Source: Salvator merianae (taxonomy: Eukaryota > Chordata > Lepidosauria > Squamata > Teiidae). Taken from it: a DNA stretch of 64,000 nt. The notes beneath the pieces are model-generated. The model searched no databases, had not been told where the DNA came from, and saw nothing but the letters and a program-made list of their open reading frames with translations. Below, in pieces: positions 48,650 through 60,348 of this stretch. Position 1 is the stretch's first letter, and every line of letters begins with the position of its first letter. The translations under genes and the position numbers were made by a program. Location: positions 26,447,696 to 26,511,695 of the forward strand of contig QVOM02000029.1 of NCBI GenBank assembly GCA_003586115.2, in the 5' to 3' direction.

Positions 48650-49696
48650 ATTCTGTCTGCAACTCACTTGAAGTTCCTCAGTCCTCCCTGGAGTGATCCA
48701 ACTGTGGGTTGCTAAAAATGCTGATTCTGTTCCAAAGCCTAGTCTAAACCCAGACAGGAATAGATCAAGATAATTAGTTCCTCCAAGGGTGCCTGCAGAT
48801 GCACAGTCACCACTCTGTCTAACCCCTTGATTCAAAAAGGAATGTTTTTCACTAAGTGATAGTTGGAGTAAATTTTGTAGTTCAGGGAAGGCTAGCAAAA
48901 TGTAAATGAAAAATCATTAGATTGTTTCCTCCCTCTCTAAGCATGGGTGCTGAGAACCACAGCTATAGTTATCTGTGGATTATGAGTGGTTCTTACATGA
49001 GTGGTTGGGCAAACAGGAGAGGAAAAATCCAGCTGAAAAGTGTGTGTTCTGTCAAAGAACAAGGACAAATTCATCATTCAATTTTGACAAATATTTTGTT
49101 TGCATGGAAAATGTCAGCCAAAACATCGCATTTACACAGCATAACTAATTCAAATCAAAAAGCCGCACTCAGGGACTTTTCAATATTCTTGCCCCTACTC
49201 TTGCTATTTTCTTTCATCCCTTTATTCCCCTTTTACTATTCTACTTGATATTTAATCTCATTTAAAAGAATTAAAATGAAAATAGCCTTTTTAAAAACAC
49301 ATTGAGTTAAATCTGTGCTAAGTTAATCAAACATGGATCCCAATAAAGCTAGAGAAGCAAGTTAGGATACATCCATACAACATAGATGAACCATCTTGTG
49401 CCTCTCTTCCAACCAGCTCATCTAAGTGCCCCAGGAGGAAAGTGGGCACATCCTATCCTAAAGGCATTGAGAAAAACTTCTTAAAATAGATGGGATGAAA
49501 ATGCATCCTTGAACCAGTGTATGCCGTATGGAGCATATAGCAGAGGTTGACAAACAATGTTTGAAATGCAGGATATGGTGGAGGTAAATGCTTTAAAACT
49601 ACTATTTTCCTTTTGGGGGATATTCCATACTGGTATTCCAAGAAGTAAAGAGCCACATTTGCCATTAGCAAAGGAGTAGAGGAAACAGAAGAATTT
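48650..49696. other. Non-genic sequence, nothing recognised
   Basis: Frames of 101 and 108 codons here have no recognisable domain; no element ends. Confidence 0.35.
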
Positions 49697-50139
49697 GGGC
49701 CTGTTCTCACTTTGCTGCTAGTGAGTGTCTAGATGTTCACTATCAATGTGTGTCTGCATGCTACAGAAGCCCCAGTGTTCAGAAACATCTGCAGATGTTC
49801 CCAAACACTACTAGCTGTCCACAGTTTGACCAGGAGCAGCTGGACAGCTCCCAGTAAACAGCATTTGCACCTGCTTCCAAGTGCAAATTCTGCAAGACAC
49901 AGGGTGGTGCTGTTGCAGCTGTGCAATTGTGTGGTGTATTCCCAGTCACCATGGCAGCAGCCAGATGTTTCCACAGTTGTCGTCATGGTGGGCAGGCTGG
50001 CATCTGCACTGTGAGTGCTGGAAGCCCAGTTCAGGGCTGTTCAATCCTCACAGTGTTGATGGCCACCACAGCACTGAATCTGTTCCAGTGTAAAAATGGC
50101 ATGATTATACCATTCTATGCTGACAAGTGCAAACAGTCC
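49697..50139. mobile_element. Harbinger-like MITE (443 bp)
   Basis: It runs from gggcctgttctcacttt to caagtgcaaacagtcc, flanked by ttt and tta. It has the same core type as 45990-46433 but in the opposite orientation (agtcaccatggcagcagcc, ctgtccacagtttgacc). Confidence 0.75.
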
Positions 50140-50442
50140 TTATGTGGGTGAAGTAATCCTGATACCCATGTTCAGGTTGCTCAGCACTCAAGAAGAGGAC
50201 ATTTGCTTCCCAGATCGTAGCTGCCAGGGTGAGAGACTTCATGGTTACTGACTGTCTACTGTTGTTTACCCTGTGAGAATGTAGCCTGGAGGTGTCTGGT
50301 GGGGAATGAATGGAGAACTGGGGCTTAGGGCAATTCATCACTCTTTAAGCACCACTTTCCCAGAGCAACCATCTCTGGTCTATCAAGGGACACTGCTTAT
50401 AGTTCAGCATTCAAAAAGAGGGCACCTGCTTCCCTGACAGCA

Positions 50443-50580
50443 GGCCTGTTCGCACTTTGGCCTAGCAAGCATCAAGCACGCTTCCTACCCAAGTGTCTAG
50501 ACCTTATGAAGGCCTCAGCAGCCAGGAATGGGCTGCTGCTACTCCCAATCACGAATACCTGTGGAGCACTAATTAACTGC
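50443..50580. mobile_element. Left fragment of a Harbinger-like element
   Basis: It begins ggcctgttcgcactttgg then cctagcaagcatcaagcacg, matching the left end of 13062-13793. Similarity fades near 50580. Confidence 0.65.
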
Positions 50581-51210
50581 TTGATTAAGCTAATTCAGGG
50601 CTCATCTATCAGACTGAAAGACTGAAAGAGTTCCCAATTAGAGGCATATATTCCATTTGCATTACGATCTACTGGTTCTGTTTCCTTTTTTTTTTTCCTT
50701 CCAAACCATTTGAAAATGATCAAAGACAGAGGAGAAAAAGTAATATTTTCATGGATATTTAAGATAAAAGTTCCAGACTGGAATTTTGTGTTGTTATTAC
50801 TGAACCAGTCTAACTGATAATATTAAAAATCAAGGAAGGTGAACCAGTAAAGTCATGAGAAGGACATAAACACCATTGCCTTAGGAGAAAGCTACTGACT
50901 GAGCATATGCTAAGGATATACAGGGCATAAAATAACTGACAGTTGCAAAGCCTCAAAATATAATGCCATATGCAAAGCACTGTGCCTTCTGCTTATGAAT
51001 GTAAACTTATTTCACATGTTTAAAGAAAAATCCAAGGCAAGATTAGGCAATAATTGCCATACTTTGTTCCCCTTAAAAATATATAGTGAGAAAAAAAATG
51101 AAAATGTCTACCTATATCCACAGTCTGCAATCTAAAATGCACTTCATTTAGACACAATTGAATGCCTCCATCACAAGTTACATTATGTAAATAGGATGGA
51201 CCTAGCCTGT
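50581..51210. other. Non-genic AT-rich sequence
   Basis: Nothing recognised. Confidence 0.35.
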
Positions 51211-51326
51211 GGCCCTTTCCAGATTATATTCCAGAATAAGGGTCTGTCATCTACATGCGGATACAGACTATGCCAGGCCCCTATTCTGGAATATAAACCA
51301 GAATAAAGCCAACTGCATAAAGGGCC
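51211..51326. mobile_element. ATTATATCC palindromic MITE, compact copy (116 bp)
   Basis: It runs from ggccctttccagattatatt to ctgcataaagggcc. Both arms are present ('ttccagaataagggtctgtc' and gccaggcccctattctggaa), but the centre is shorter than at 10184. The TSD is unclear (tgt and tga). Confidence 0.72.
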
Positions 51327-51369
51327 TGATGTTGCTTCCCTATCCTAATAGAATGCAGTTTTAGATCAT

Positions 51370-51600
51370 GAGCCTGTTCACACTTTACAGTATAGAATGG
51401 TGTAGATGGCAGGACAGTGGCCATTTGCACTGCAAGGGCTGGAACAGCTCCATATCAGGCCTCTAGCATTCTTGGAAAGGGGTTTGTCAGGTCCACTGTC
51501 ACTTCTGAGGCTTCCATTCTGAAGTCTTTGCACTGGCACTTGGAGAACCTCCTTACCTTCCATGCTCAGGTGCGGAAGGCCTGTACAGAAACATGACAAG
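51370..51600. mobile_element. Harbinger-like element, left part
   Basis: It starts gagcctgttcacactttaca and follows the left part of 45990-46433 (tatagaatggtgtagatggc, then ggctggaacagc). The right part diverges and its end is not defined. Confidence 0.5.
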
Positions 51601-52079
51601 GGCCTGGCTCAGCTTGAGAGGTTCAACTTGGGAGCTGCTTTCCATGCACTGAGGTTTTTGTGACTTGGAGGTGGACGGAAACTGTTCTTGGCTGGGAGAA
51701 GAAAGAAGATCTGGGCTGTTTCCGAACCTGTGTGGTCCTTGCCTTTGCCCTGCCTTTCACCAAGGTATAAGATCTGTGGCTCCTCTTGGCTGGGAGAAGG
51801 AAGAAAATCTGGGCTGCCTTGCTATCATTGCTTCCTTTAATGGGTCATCTGCTGCTGCCTGTATTAACCACTGCTAGGCTAACAGTGTGAGCCAGAGGAG
51901 AGGTTCTGTGGAGCGCTCCTCATGAACTGAGCTTTTTTTGCTTTTTTTGCTTTCTGTTTTTTGTATTTCGTAGTTTCTTTGAAATTTTATAATATACTAT
52001 TTTGTATTCATAATGTAATATTTTGTATTGCATTTTTTTGAAAGGCAGTATGCAGAATAAAAAGGAAATTGAAGTCCCT
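51601..52079. other. Non-genic sequence with a local duplication
   Basis: 'ttggctgggagaag' occurs twice (51699-51712 and 51787-51800) with similar following sequence (aaagaagatctgggctg, aagaaaatctgggctg), an old imperfect tandem duplication of about 88 bp. No gene is recognised. Confidence 0.4.
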
Positions 52080-52410
52080 TCGTGCATCCTCACGCCTCTT
52101 CAGCATAGGGGGTTGTGGAGATGGATGGATGTCAATGCTTTGCCAAAGCGTCTGGGCATTCACTAATGAAATGCACCTGCACTGCGGGGAAGCCCTCACA
52201 ATTGGGAGCAAACTACAGCTGCTCCAGATCACTACTTGCTATATGAACACGTCACGTTCCCAGCCACCATGGCAGCAGCCAGAAGTTTCTCCAGCTGCTC
52301 TCATGGTGTGGGCTGCCAGCATTCACATTGCAAATGCTAGCAGCTTGTTGCCAGTGTGTTCCAGCCTCGCATAATTGTCCCATTCTAAGGTGGAAAGTGC
52401 AAAAAGGCCC
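52080..52410. mobile_element. Harbinger-like element, right part
   Basis: It ends cattctaaggtggaaagtgcaaaaaggccc, with the core motif agccaccatggcagcagcc. The left end is not identifiable. Confidence 0.55.
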
Positions 52411-53031
52411 TAAATGTGATAGAACAGTTACTTAGTTTGCAGCTGTGGGAGAAGCCTGCTTATAATGATGGAGGGAAGGTCAGATGAGAACACTCTGTAG
52501 TCCTGGAACCTCTCTGGCAAGAACTGCAGGAAGATGCAATACTATGAAGTTTCCAACACAACCTGTGATGCAAAGCTCTGGAAATGGACCTGGAAGCCAT
52601 CTATTTTTGGCATTTTGCATCTTGGGCTTAAGTAGCAGGAGTGGAGGTGGGTTGCTTAAGTGGTTGCTGGCCGTCCACAGAGGAGCCACTAGAATGAACC
52701 AGAGTGATCCACTTTGAAGAGGATTGGATTAGCCCCTTGGGATATGGCCAGGTGCTGGGTGGGTGTGACTGTGTGCAGGCACCACATTTCTGCCATGCAG
52801 TGTTGTGGGGTCACCACGATCCTGCTGATCTTTTGGCATAACTCAATGTGGCCATGCAGATCCTGCCTCTGACTCAAGCAGTCTGATGGAACTGTTGCTT
52901 AGATGGCTCTTGAGTTGTGAGCATGAGGAATCTGATTTGTGGCAGGAAAGACACAAAAGACCTGTAATTTCATTCTTTCTCCATCCTCCCAAGTTCTTCT
53001 TCAGAACTGTCCATTTCAACCTCTCATCTTA
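52411..53031. other. Non-genic sequence, nothing recognised
   Basis: No supported gene; the TTA duplication of the next element closes this interval. Confidence 0.35.
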
Positions 53032-53474
53032 GGCCGTTTCTGCACACGCCTTGCCTGAAGCCGTCCAATTATCCCATTTCACTCTGTTCCAGGATAAGAT
53101 GTGAGGCACTGTTTTCACTAGGAGGGTGAGAATGCCAAATGTCCATAACTGTATCTCTATCTCAGGCAACATCCAACCCTGGCAGCCATGGCCCCAGTCA
53201 CTCCTATGGCATCTCTACTATACAAGGGTGGGGTTAACCCTTCAAAATCTTTAGGTTCCAAAGATCCTTGTTCTGGACCAGGTGTGGAAGCACCAATGTC
53301 TGAAGCAGAACAGACAATATGGGATGATTGTAGGCCTCTTCCATCAGGTCTACTGGTAAACCAGGTTACAGACCCCTTGGGAGAGTTCTGGGCTAGGACA
53401 GAGCTAGTCCAATGCAGAGTAAGCACGGTGGAGACCTACTTGGTCCAGTCTATTGACTAGCTGTGGAAAGGGCC
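53032..53474. mobile_element. Harbinger-like MITE, complete (443 bp), TSD TTA
   Basis: It runs from ggccgtttctgcacacg to agctgtggaaagggcc, with tta at 53029-53031 and 53475-53477. TTA is the canonical PIF/Harbinger target, which supports placing this terminus class in that superfamily. Frames of about 90 codons on both strands are chance. Confidence 0.75.
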
Positions 53475-53671
53475 TTAGATACTGAGCATTGCACTTGGAG
53501 TCATCTTTCTGGAGCAGGCCATCACTGACAATGCCTATCAGCTGGTCTTCTGGATCCTGTCTGCCTCACTTTCAATAAGTATCCCACTAGCAAATATATA
53601 TTTTTATTCCCCTTGCTATCTTCTTATGGTGTCTTTTCCACATAACTGCCCATCCGTATTACACTTATATA

Positions 53672-53824
53672 GAGCAGCACCTGGCGGCTTTAAGCCCAGG
53701 TATTCGCATCCCATGCGAAGCATGCCATGGCTGTTTGTGGGGCCTTCAGGCCTCCATACTGCCTCAGCATGGGGCACGAACACAGGACGTGAACACCCGG
53801 GCTTAAAGTCATTGGCTGCCACTG
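53672..53824. mobile_element. Palindromic mini-hAT, second copy (153 bp)
   Basis: It aligns to 8970-9160 (ggcggctttaagcccaggt on the left, gaacacccgggcttaaag on the right) and is flanked by a perfect 8-bp duplication cttatata at 53664-53671 and 53825-53832. It is shorter by an internal deletion around the hairpin tip. The first base is g rather than c. Confidence 0.87.
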
Positions 53825-54089
53825 CTTATATAGACACAGAAGCAGTAACTAGAATTCAATGATCCCTCTCTTCTACTCCTCTTTCTGTTCTGCTTTTCCC
53901 TAGAGTAATTAACTTGACTTCTGTTTAAGTTACCTCTTGCTACCCTCAAACCAGGAATGGCTCTGAGTTATGTTATTTTGCCATGATAAAAATAATATTT
54001 CAGTATTTTAAAGATACTTGACTCAAACATGTCCAGCTGCAAGCTCCTGTGCTATCTGTTACATTTAACTAGTTAATATGTATTAGCTG

Positions 54090-55211
54090 TAGGGATGTGC
54101 ACGAAATTACGAAGCAATGAAATTTCGTATGAATTTCGTTGTTTCGCAACATTCACATCGAATGCGAAGTGCCCTCTCTATCGCGAAAGCGAATAGCAAA
54201 AGTCGCGGTGATTTTCGTCAATTTTCGTGACCTTCACCACTCACCACGAACGGCTATTTTCGTCTCTTTTCGCTGCAAAAACTGCGATGCAACGAAGCTC
54301 GGTAGCTTCATAGCATCAAGTCTCTGCCTCTAGAGGTGGAATTGTAATGCATCACATTAGGAAAGACGGTATTTTTTTAACTCTTCGCCTGCCTCGCAGC
54401 GATCGCACCGCATGAGGATGAGAAACTCAGATGGCTAGGAGTTAATAAAACGTCTTTGATGGTGGTATATAGTTCTGCTTTTTGAAACGGAGGGCAAGAC
54501 AAGGCGTCGTTTTGCTGCTGCTCGGAAGTAGGGAGGGAGGGCAAGACGAGGCGTCATTTCGCTGCTGCTCGGAAGTAGGGAGTTATTTCATCCTGCGGTT
54601 GCCGCCAGTCTTCTAAATTACGCGCTGAGCTGAAGGCAATTGCTTCGCGCGTCGCTGACTAAGCCTGCCCGGTTTGTAGGCGAGGTAATAATTTCTGTGC
54701 CCCAAACGATCGGCACGGACGGCAGACAGCGACGAGTCGTGCCAATAAGTTAAAGGGACAGAAGTTAGCACACATGCACGCACAGACATGAGCGTCGAAA
54801 AGGCATCGAAAATGACGAAAAATCAAAGCGAAAAAAAATCCTTTGCTTGCTTTCGCTTGCTTTCGATCTGCAGTGAGGAACCCCAAACGTGCCTTCATTG
54901 CTTTGAATCTTGCTACAAACCGGCCGCCGGTAAAAAGTAAGCTCCGTGCAATTTTTACCTTTAACGAAGCAACTCCTTAAATTAGCAACGTGGACAATCA
55001 AATATAGAAGGGACAGGGCAGGGGGATATGTGGTGTTTGTTTTTTGCTACTTATTTCATTGATTTTGCACTTCCGGTTTTTTCGCGAAAATTTTCGCTGC
55101 GAAAACGAAAATCACCATTTTCGCCACTTCCGTTTTCGTGCGAAAACGAAGCAACAAAGCTTCGATGCATTGCGAAACGAACAGAGAAAATTCCTTTCGT
55201 GCACATCCCTA
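54090..55211 (+). mobile_element. hAT-type non-autonomous DNA transposon, complete copy (1122 bp)
   Basis: It runs from TAGGGATGTGCACGAAA to TTTCGTGCACATCCCTA, flanked by attagctg (54082-54089) and attagcag (55212-55219), seven of eight identical. It is collinear with 3437-4545 but has two rather than three 47-bp minisatellite units and a longer right terminal zone (ttcgcgaaaattttcgctgc). Some CpGs have become CpA or TpG (tcgcaacattcacatcg), as expected from methylation decay. No transposase. Confidence 0.9.
54492..54588 (+). repeat. 47-bp minisatellite inside the hAT element, two units
   Basis: Units beginning gggcaagac start at 54492 and 54539. Homologous to the three-unit array at 3840-3980. 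Confidence 0.88.
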
Positions 55212-55219
55212 ATTAGCAG

Positions 55220-55651
55220 TCATTTTCTTTCTACAGAAGATTTTCATGAGATCAATGCCTGTGGAATTACAACATGAAATTGCCAATATGTCCCAAAGAC
55301 TATTTTGAAAATACCCCTTTATCCACTTATATATTTTACTGCTGAGATCGATGAAGGGACTTTGTGAACACCATTTATTTTTCCTGAGGTCACAGGTATT
55401 AAGTATCTATTCCCATGGACACCTATTTTCTGAAAATGCCACAGATGTTTGACTTGCTCCCGGTGGCTGTTTCCTTGATGGTTTGTTTTCTGGTACCTTG
55501 TTTTAATTGGCATCTTTTTTATTATTATTTTTGAAGAAATGAATGCAAAAAGTTGTTGCTGTTTTTAATTTTTTAAGGTAAAGAAATGGCTTCTTTTACA
55601 AACAGGTCCCAGGCATTTTTGCACTGGCTGGTATACAAGTAAGAGCACTAG
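55220..55651. other. Non-genic sequence
   Basis: Nothing recognised. A possible Harbinger-like end (ggcatttttgcactgg) lies at 55612-55627. Confidence 0.3.
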
Positions 55652-56115
55652 GAGCCTTTCTTCTGCATTGCTGGTGCAGTGTAAAGGAGGCCCATTTCCT
55701 TGCTGTTGTGTTTTGTCTGCAGGGGACTAGCCTGGACTAAGAACCCCAAAATTCCTGGTCCATTCTACCAGTAGACATCTTTAAAGAGGTCTACTGGCAT
55801 AGTAGGTGGTGATATGCCAGATCACAGAGCCATGCAGATACCACATGCTTCCATGGTCCGGTATACTACAGGGGACCCATTTTGATTGCACAAGAAGGCA
55901 TGCCACCAAAATGGTCCTCTGAGGGCAGGAACATTCATTCCTGATCATCAGAGCTTTGGGAGACAGGCTCCAAAGTTGGTGCAGACTTCAGAGAAGGCAT
56001 GGAACCTTCTTCTTTTCCATGGACATATCTGTCCACTCCCAGAATGGATTCCTTGAATTGGATCAGAGCATAATCCTCTGATCTGGACCCATGGAAGGTA
56101 AGTGTGAAAATGCCC
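55652..56115. mobile_element. Harbinger-like MITE, TTCTGCAC-terminus class
   Basis: It runs from gagcctttcttctgcattg to taagtgtgaaaatgccc. The centre at about 55778-55807 is an imperfect palindrome (ccagtagacatctttaaaga, then ggtctactgg) matching the one at 7681-7712. Shared text includes ggggacccattttgattg. Confidence 0.65.
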
Positions 56116-56162
56116 TGGGCAATTAGGTTGGATCCACATGATGGGTAAAGCAACTAACCCAG

Positions 56163-56706
56163 TGTCATGCCCTGCCCTGCACTAGTGGAAGCAGATTCCT
56201 TGGACTCCTCAGACAAGGACAGGGCACCAGCACACAGTGACCCTGACCCAAGTGGCACAGACTCTCCAGGACCTGGGGCTTCCCATAGCCCAGAGATGGA
56301 GAGACCTCTCCCTAGCCAGCAGAGGCAGGAGAAGGTTAAAAGGCTTAGGGCTTTAAGACTAAAGCAAAAGAGGAAAGAGTGCTGCCTACACCCTTCCCAC
56401 CTGTTGGAGTCTGAGCCTGAGGGATAAAAGGCCAGGAGAAACCTGCATCTGGTGTTGCTGGCAACCCGTTCTGTAAGCAACTCCCACATTCCTAGATACT
56501 TTACTCAGACTGATTAATCCTGGCTTTTTGACTGACTCTTGCCTTGTTGACTTGCCTTGGCTGCTCCTCTGAATTGAGTAACAAAAACCTTCTTGTAAAA
56601 GCTTTAAGACTGCAAGTAGTAAATTCCATCTATTTGAAATGTCTGTACCCCGTTGTCTGCTGATTCTTTGGGGGCTGGGAATCCTCCTGCTCAGGGTGGC
56701 AGGACA
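56163..56706 (+). mobile_element. Solo LTR (544 bp) with 5-bp TSD
   Basis: It begins tgtcatgccctg and ends ggtggcaggaca, giving TG...CA termini and short inverted ends (TGTC...GACA). A perfect 5-bp duplication cccag lies at 56158-56162 and 56707-56711. A TATA-like gataaaag at 56423-56430 supports plus orientation. I see no AATAAA; agtaaa at about 56619 might serve. No primer-binding site, gag or pol adjoins it, so it is a solo LTR left by recombination. It could be a Gypsy-type or endogenous retroviral LTR. The 86-codon frame inside is not a gene. Confidence 0.78.
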
Positions 56707-56711
56707 CCCAG

Positions 56712-58959
56712 AGGCATGATATGTAACATCTACATGGCATGAATTTCACCCTCTCACCCTCTTCGAAGCTGAAAAACAAAAGTCCCCCAGTTTCAAAGAT
56801 GCTAAATGAAGGGATTTTTTGTTGAGCCAGAAAAGGCTCTGGAAGTTGGCTTTTGGGGGCACAGTAAAAATATTGTCAGGTGCAGCATGGGCCAGATAAG
56901 TCACTTCCATGGCCACCTTGTACCTACACCTAAGGTGGTGGGAACTCTTAAGAGTCCTGTATACCTTACCTTAGGAAGGATGCTTCTGTGGGTACTTCCC
57001 ATCCTCAAGTGTTCTCAGAAAAGTGTCCCATGTCCACCAATGCCACTGGCATGTAGACATCATGTCCCTTTGGCTTCCATGGGACACCTTCTGTCACCCA
57101 TATGAAATCAACTTTGATCACTAATATTTCCAGCTTCCTTAGAACTGATTAAAGAAACTGCCACAAGCCTTCAGCACTGGGTTTTCTTAAAATCAAGGAA
57201 ATGGGGGGGAGTTAAGGGAAATAAAAATATAAACACCCTCTGCTGGTCTTTTTAGAGCAAAAGAGTAAATGAGCATCTACCATTTTAAAGAATTCTAAAA
57301 CTTCCTGTAAATGAGTCAGAAAACTCAGAAGTTCTTTTGCATGGGAAGAAACTTTCTGAGAAAACAGGAGGGCACAACACTATAAGATCCTTTAACTGGA
57401 AATAATCTACCCCATAAAATTGAACCTTGTGTACATAAAAGTAGTCATTCACCCAACTGAGCTATGTGCCCTCATGAAATGCTTTGCTAATGTTATGGAC
57501 AGATGTGAAAACAGGATGTGATTTTCCTCACTGTTTCCTTCTGCACTATTCGCCAGGTAGCTAAGCTGATCCAACTGAATCACAAAAAAAAAAAAAAAAA
57601 CACCAAAAAAATCACAAACTCAGTGAAATAATACTTTTTTATTAGAAACAGCTGCTCCTTTATTCACATCCTCCATGGTTGCTGACAATTTCAGATATAA
57701 TTTTATGCGCTGCCCCCGAATCATAGAAATGCGTAAGCAAAGTAGAAGATGCTATTCTGCATTTTTGTAAGAGTTTTACTATTATGGGAATGCACACTCA
57801 GCATCAGCAACATTCACCTAAATCCTTGCCAAGCACGCTCCTTTACAAGACAGTGCTGTTGATATTGCTTGTCAGTTCTGATAATCATTTGATCAGCAGC
57901 TTCCAACTGTTTCTTCAGAATGATCTGGCAAGAGCAGTTGACTTGACAATCAGAATATGTTTGATAAAGCTCACTTCTGTTGGCCATTTCACCGTAAGAA
58001 TAATAAATTAGGCAAACTTTTATAGACAATTAGAAGGGGACAGTCTCTGGAGGTGTTTATGTTTTGAATGGCGAATCAGCAGGAGTGGGCGAAACACTTT
58101 TAAAGCTTCTGCCACTTTACAAAATGTAGTGTTCAGGATATAAATCATAGAGAGCATCCGACAAATTGTGACAGAGAGAATAGTTTAAAAAGTTTAGAAA
58201 TACAGAATATGCAGAATTTTTACATATGCGCTAAAAATCCAACATAATTCTTATTTTTGTATTAGGAGTATGCAAAAGCTTGTTCCAATATGTATGCAGA
58301 ACAACCTACATACAGTGCACAAGGAGGCAAGCTGTAGGTATTCCAATATGCACTCCCCCCTCCCAGGGAGCAAGACAATGCATTTACATGGACATCCCCT
58401 TAGCTTTGATGGTCTTCTCCAGATCTAAAGGGGCATGATTAGACATTACCACACCATGCTGTGTGATGATGTCATCATCTGATTCTAGGAAATTTAGACC
58501 TGTCGAGTCTTCCCTCAGCTAGCCCCCAAATTAGGAAATAAGACCTTATTTCAGCGTCACTTAACATTATCACATAGCACAGAATGGCAGTCTCTGACTC
58601 CATCCCATCAGGTCTGGACAAAGCCAAAAAATGTAAGGAGTAGAAGATTGTGTGTAGGTAAGTACATTACCTTACTCCCAGGTGGCAGAAAAGCTACAAA
58701 TGGCTATTAGAATTACAGCGTTATTATTTTATGTGTTCATTGCACAATCCTCTAGATGTAATGACCCGAGTTTGGCCCATTGTACATTCAAATCCTAATG
58801 AAGGAGTTAGCAATCAACAAGATATTTTCAGCAATCATGGGTAGTTCTAGGCAATGCTGCTTTCTGCAGTCATGGAATTGTTATTTAATCTGTTCTGACG
58901 TCTTACAAGGATTTCTAAATGGGCATAATTTAGTAGCCACTAAACCAGACCATGGAGGC
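56712..58959. other. Non-genic, mostly non-repetitive sequence
   Basis: A17 lies at 57584-57600. The stretch about 57640-58060 is AT-rich with no repeat signature and no long frame and might be conserved non-coding DNA. No gene is recognised. Confidence 0.35.
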
Positions 58960-59110
58960 ATCTAAATTCAGCTCCAAAGTTCATGCGAGCTTCAGAACTG
59001 GCACATGGGTTGTCCCAGAGCAGCTGTCTAAATGAGGGCCAACTGGTGGACCTTTAAAGCAGATCTGATCACACTGGAACAGTTCAGTAAAGATAAGTGT
59101 GGAAATTGCC
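58960..59110. mobile_element. Right fragment of a Harbinger-like element
   Basis: It ends gataagtgtggaaattgcc, similar to the TTCTGCAC-class right ends, and shares ctccaaagttcatgcgagctt-type text with 47540-47570 (caaagttcacacaaactttg). Weak. Confidence 0.4.
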
Positions 59111-59289
59111 TTGCTTGCTTACTGTAATACCTATAAAAGTTTGCTCATGCCTGCAGAGGATGTGAGTAAGAGAGAGAGAGACTTTGAGACTTGAATAAGT
59201 CTGGATACACCTCTAAAGTTCATGAATGAGGAAAGGTATTGGACTGTCCAAATGATGATGGAAATCGCACCCTTTTTTTCCAAAAAAGG

Positions 59290-59662
59290 TAGGAGAGTTA
59301 GTACCAACAAGGGGAAGTATTTTTCACCCAGAGGGTCATTGGTGTGTGGAATTTATTACCAGAAGAAGTAGGGATAACAATCAGCCTGAATAACTTTAAG
59401 AAAGAATTGGCCAGATTCATGGATGTCAGATGTATCAATAGCTACTAGTATGGATACCTAGGTACTGCCTCCAGGTTGGAAAGACAGGCAGGGTGTCTGT
59501 AAAACCATTTGCAGGGAGTCAAGAGCAGATGAAGGTTTTGCCTTTTATTCTGCTTGAGAATGCTCAGAATCAGTTGGTGGGCCACTGTGTGAAACAGAAT
59601 GCTGGACTAGATGAGCATGGCCTCATCCAGCAAGGCTCCTCTTATGTTCTTATGTTCTAAAA
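59290..59662 (+). mobile_element. CR1-clade LINE 3' end
   Basis: It starts in the C-terminal ORF2 region (aaggggaagtatttttcacc) and ends 'aaggctcctcttatgttctt'. It is collinear with 17870-18236. Confidence 0.78.
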
Positions 59663-59879
59663 ACATAGTCATATCCTCATCACAGACTTTAAAAAAGGTC
59701 ATCAGATTGGCCTGTTACAAAAGTGAGGTTTGTGCCATTTCACAAGTCTCTGACACTACTTGGAAATGTAATTGCATGATCGATTGCTGTGCCAGTTCAA
59801 GCCACATAAACACTATTTATGCTGGCACAACAAGGAAAACACTAGCTTTTTAAAGAAAGTACAAGAAATCCCACACTTT

Positions 59880-60348
59880 GGGCCTTTTTGCACTTGCTTG
59901 TTAGTGAGCATGCAGACGCTAACTAGGGAAAATGCCTCCACACTTTGCAGAGTCCTGCATGATAGGGAGCAGTCCCCAGCTGCTCCAGGATGCTCCTACC
60001 TGCGGAGCACTAAATCCTACTCCACAAATTTCCTAGAAGCAGCTAGACTGTTCCTGGTAAAGTGCATTTGCACCCATGTCCGGATGCGAATGCACAGCTG
60101 TGTGACATGGTGGGTCATGCCTCCATGATCACAAGAGTGCACCTGCGGGATCCACAGCATGGCTGGTCATCATGGCAGCAGTCAGATGCTTCCCAGCCAC
60201 TGTCATGGTGAGGAACAGAAGCAGGATGCCACCATTCACACTGCAAATGCTGGACTTCACAGTGTGGGTAGCGTCTGTACTGTGGGGCCAGTTCCACCTT
60301 AGAACAGGATAGTTATCCCGTTCTACGGCAGAAAGTACGAACAGGCCC
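59880..60348. mobile_element. Harbinger-like MITE, complete (469 bp), TSD TTT
   Basis: It runs from gggcctttttgcacttg to agtacgaacaggccc, with ttt at 59877-59879 and 60349-60351. The right terminal stem ('ttagaacaggatagttatcc' with cgttctacgg) matches the pattern at 13740 and 965. The core carries 'gcggagcactaaatcctact'. Confidence 0.83.

Noticed and set aside
56167..56427. 86-codon proline/serine/aspartate-rich frame, at first sight an exon
   Set aside because: It lies within a solo LTR bounded by TG...CA ends and a 5-bp duplication; no supporting splice or homology evidence.
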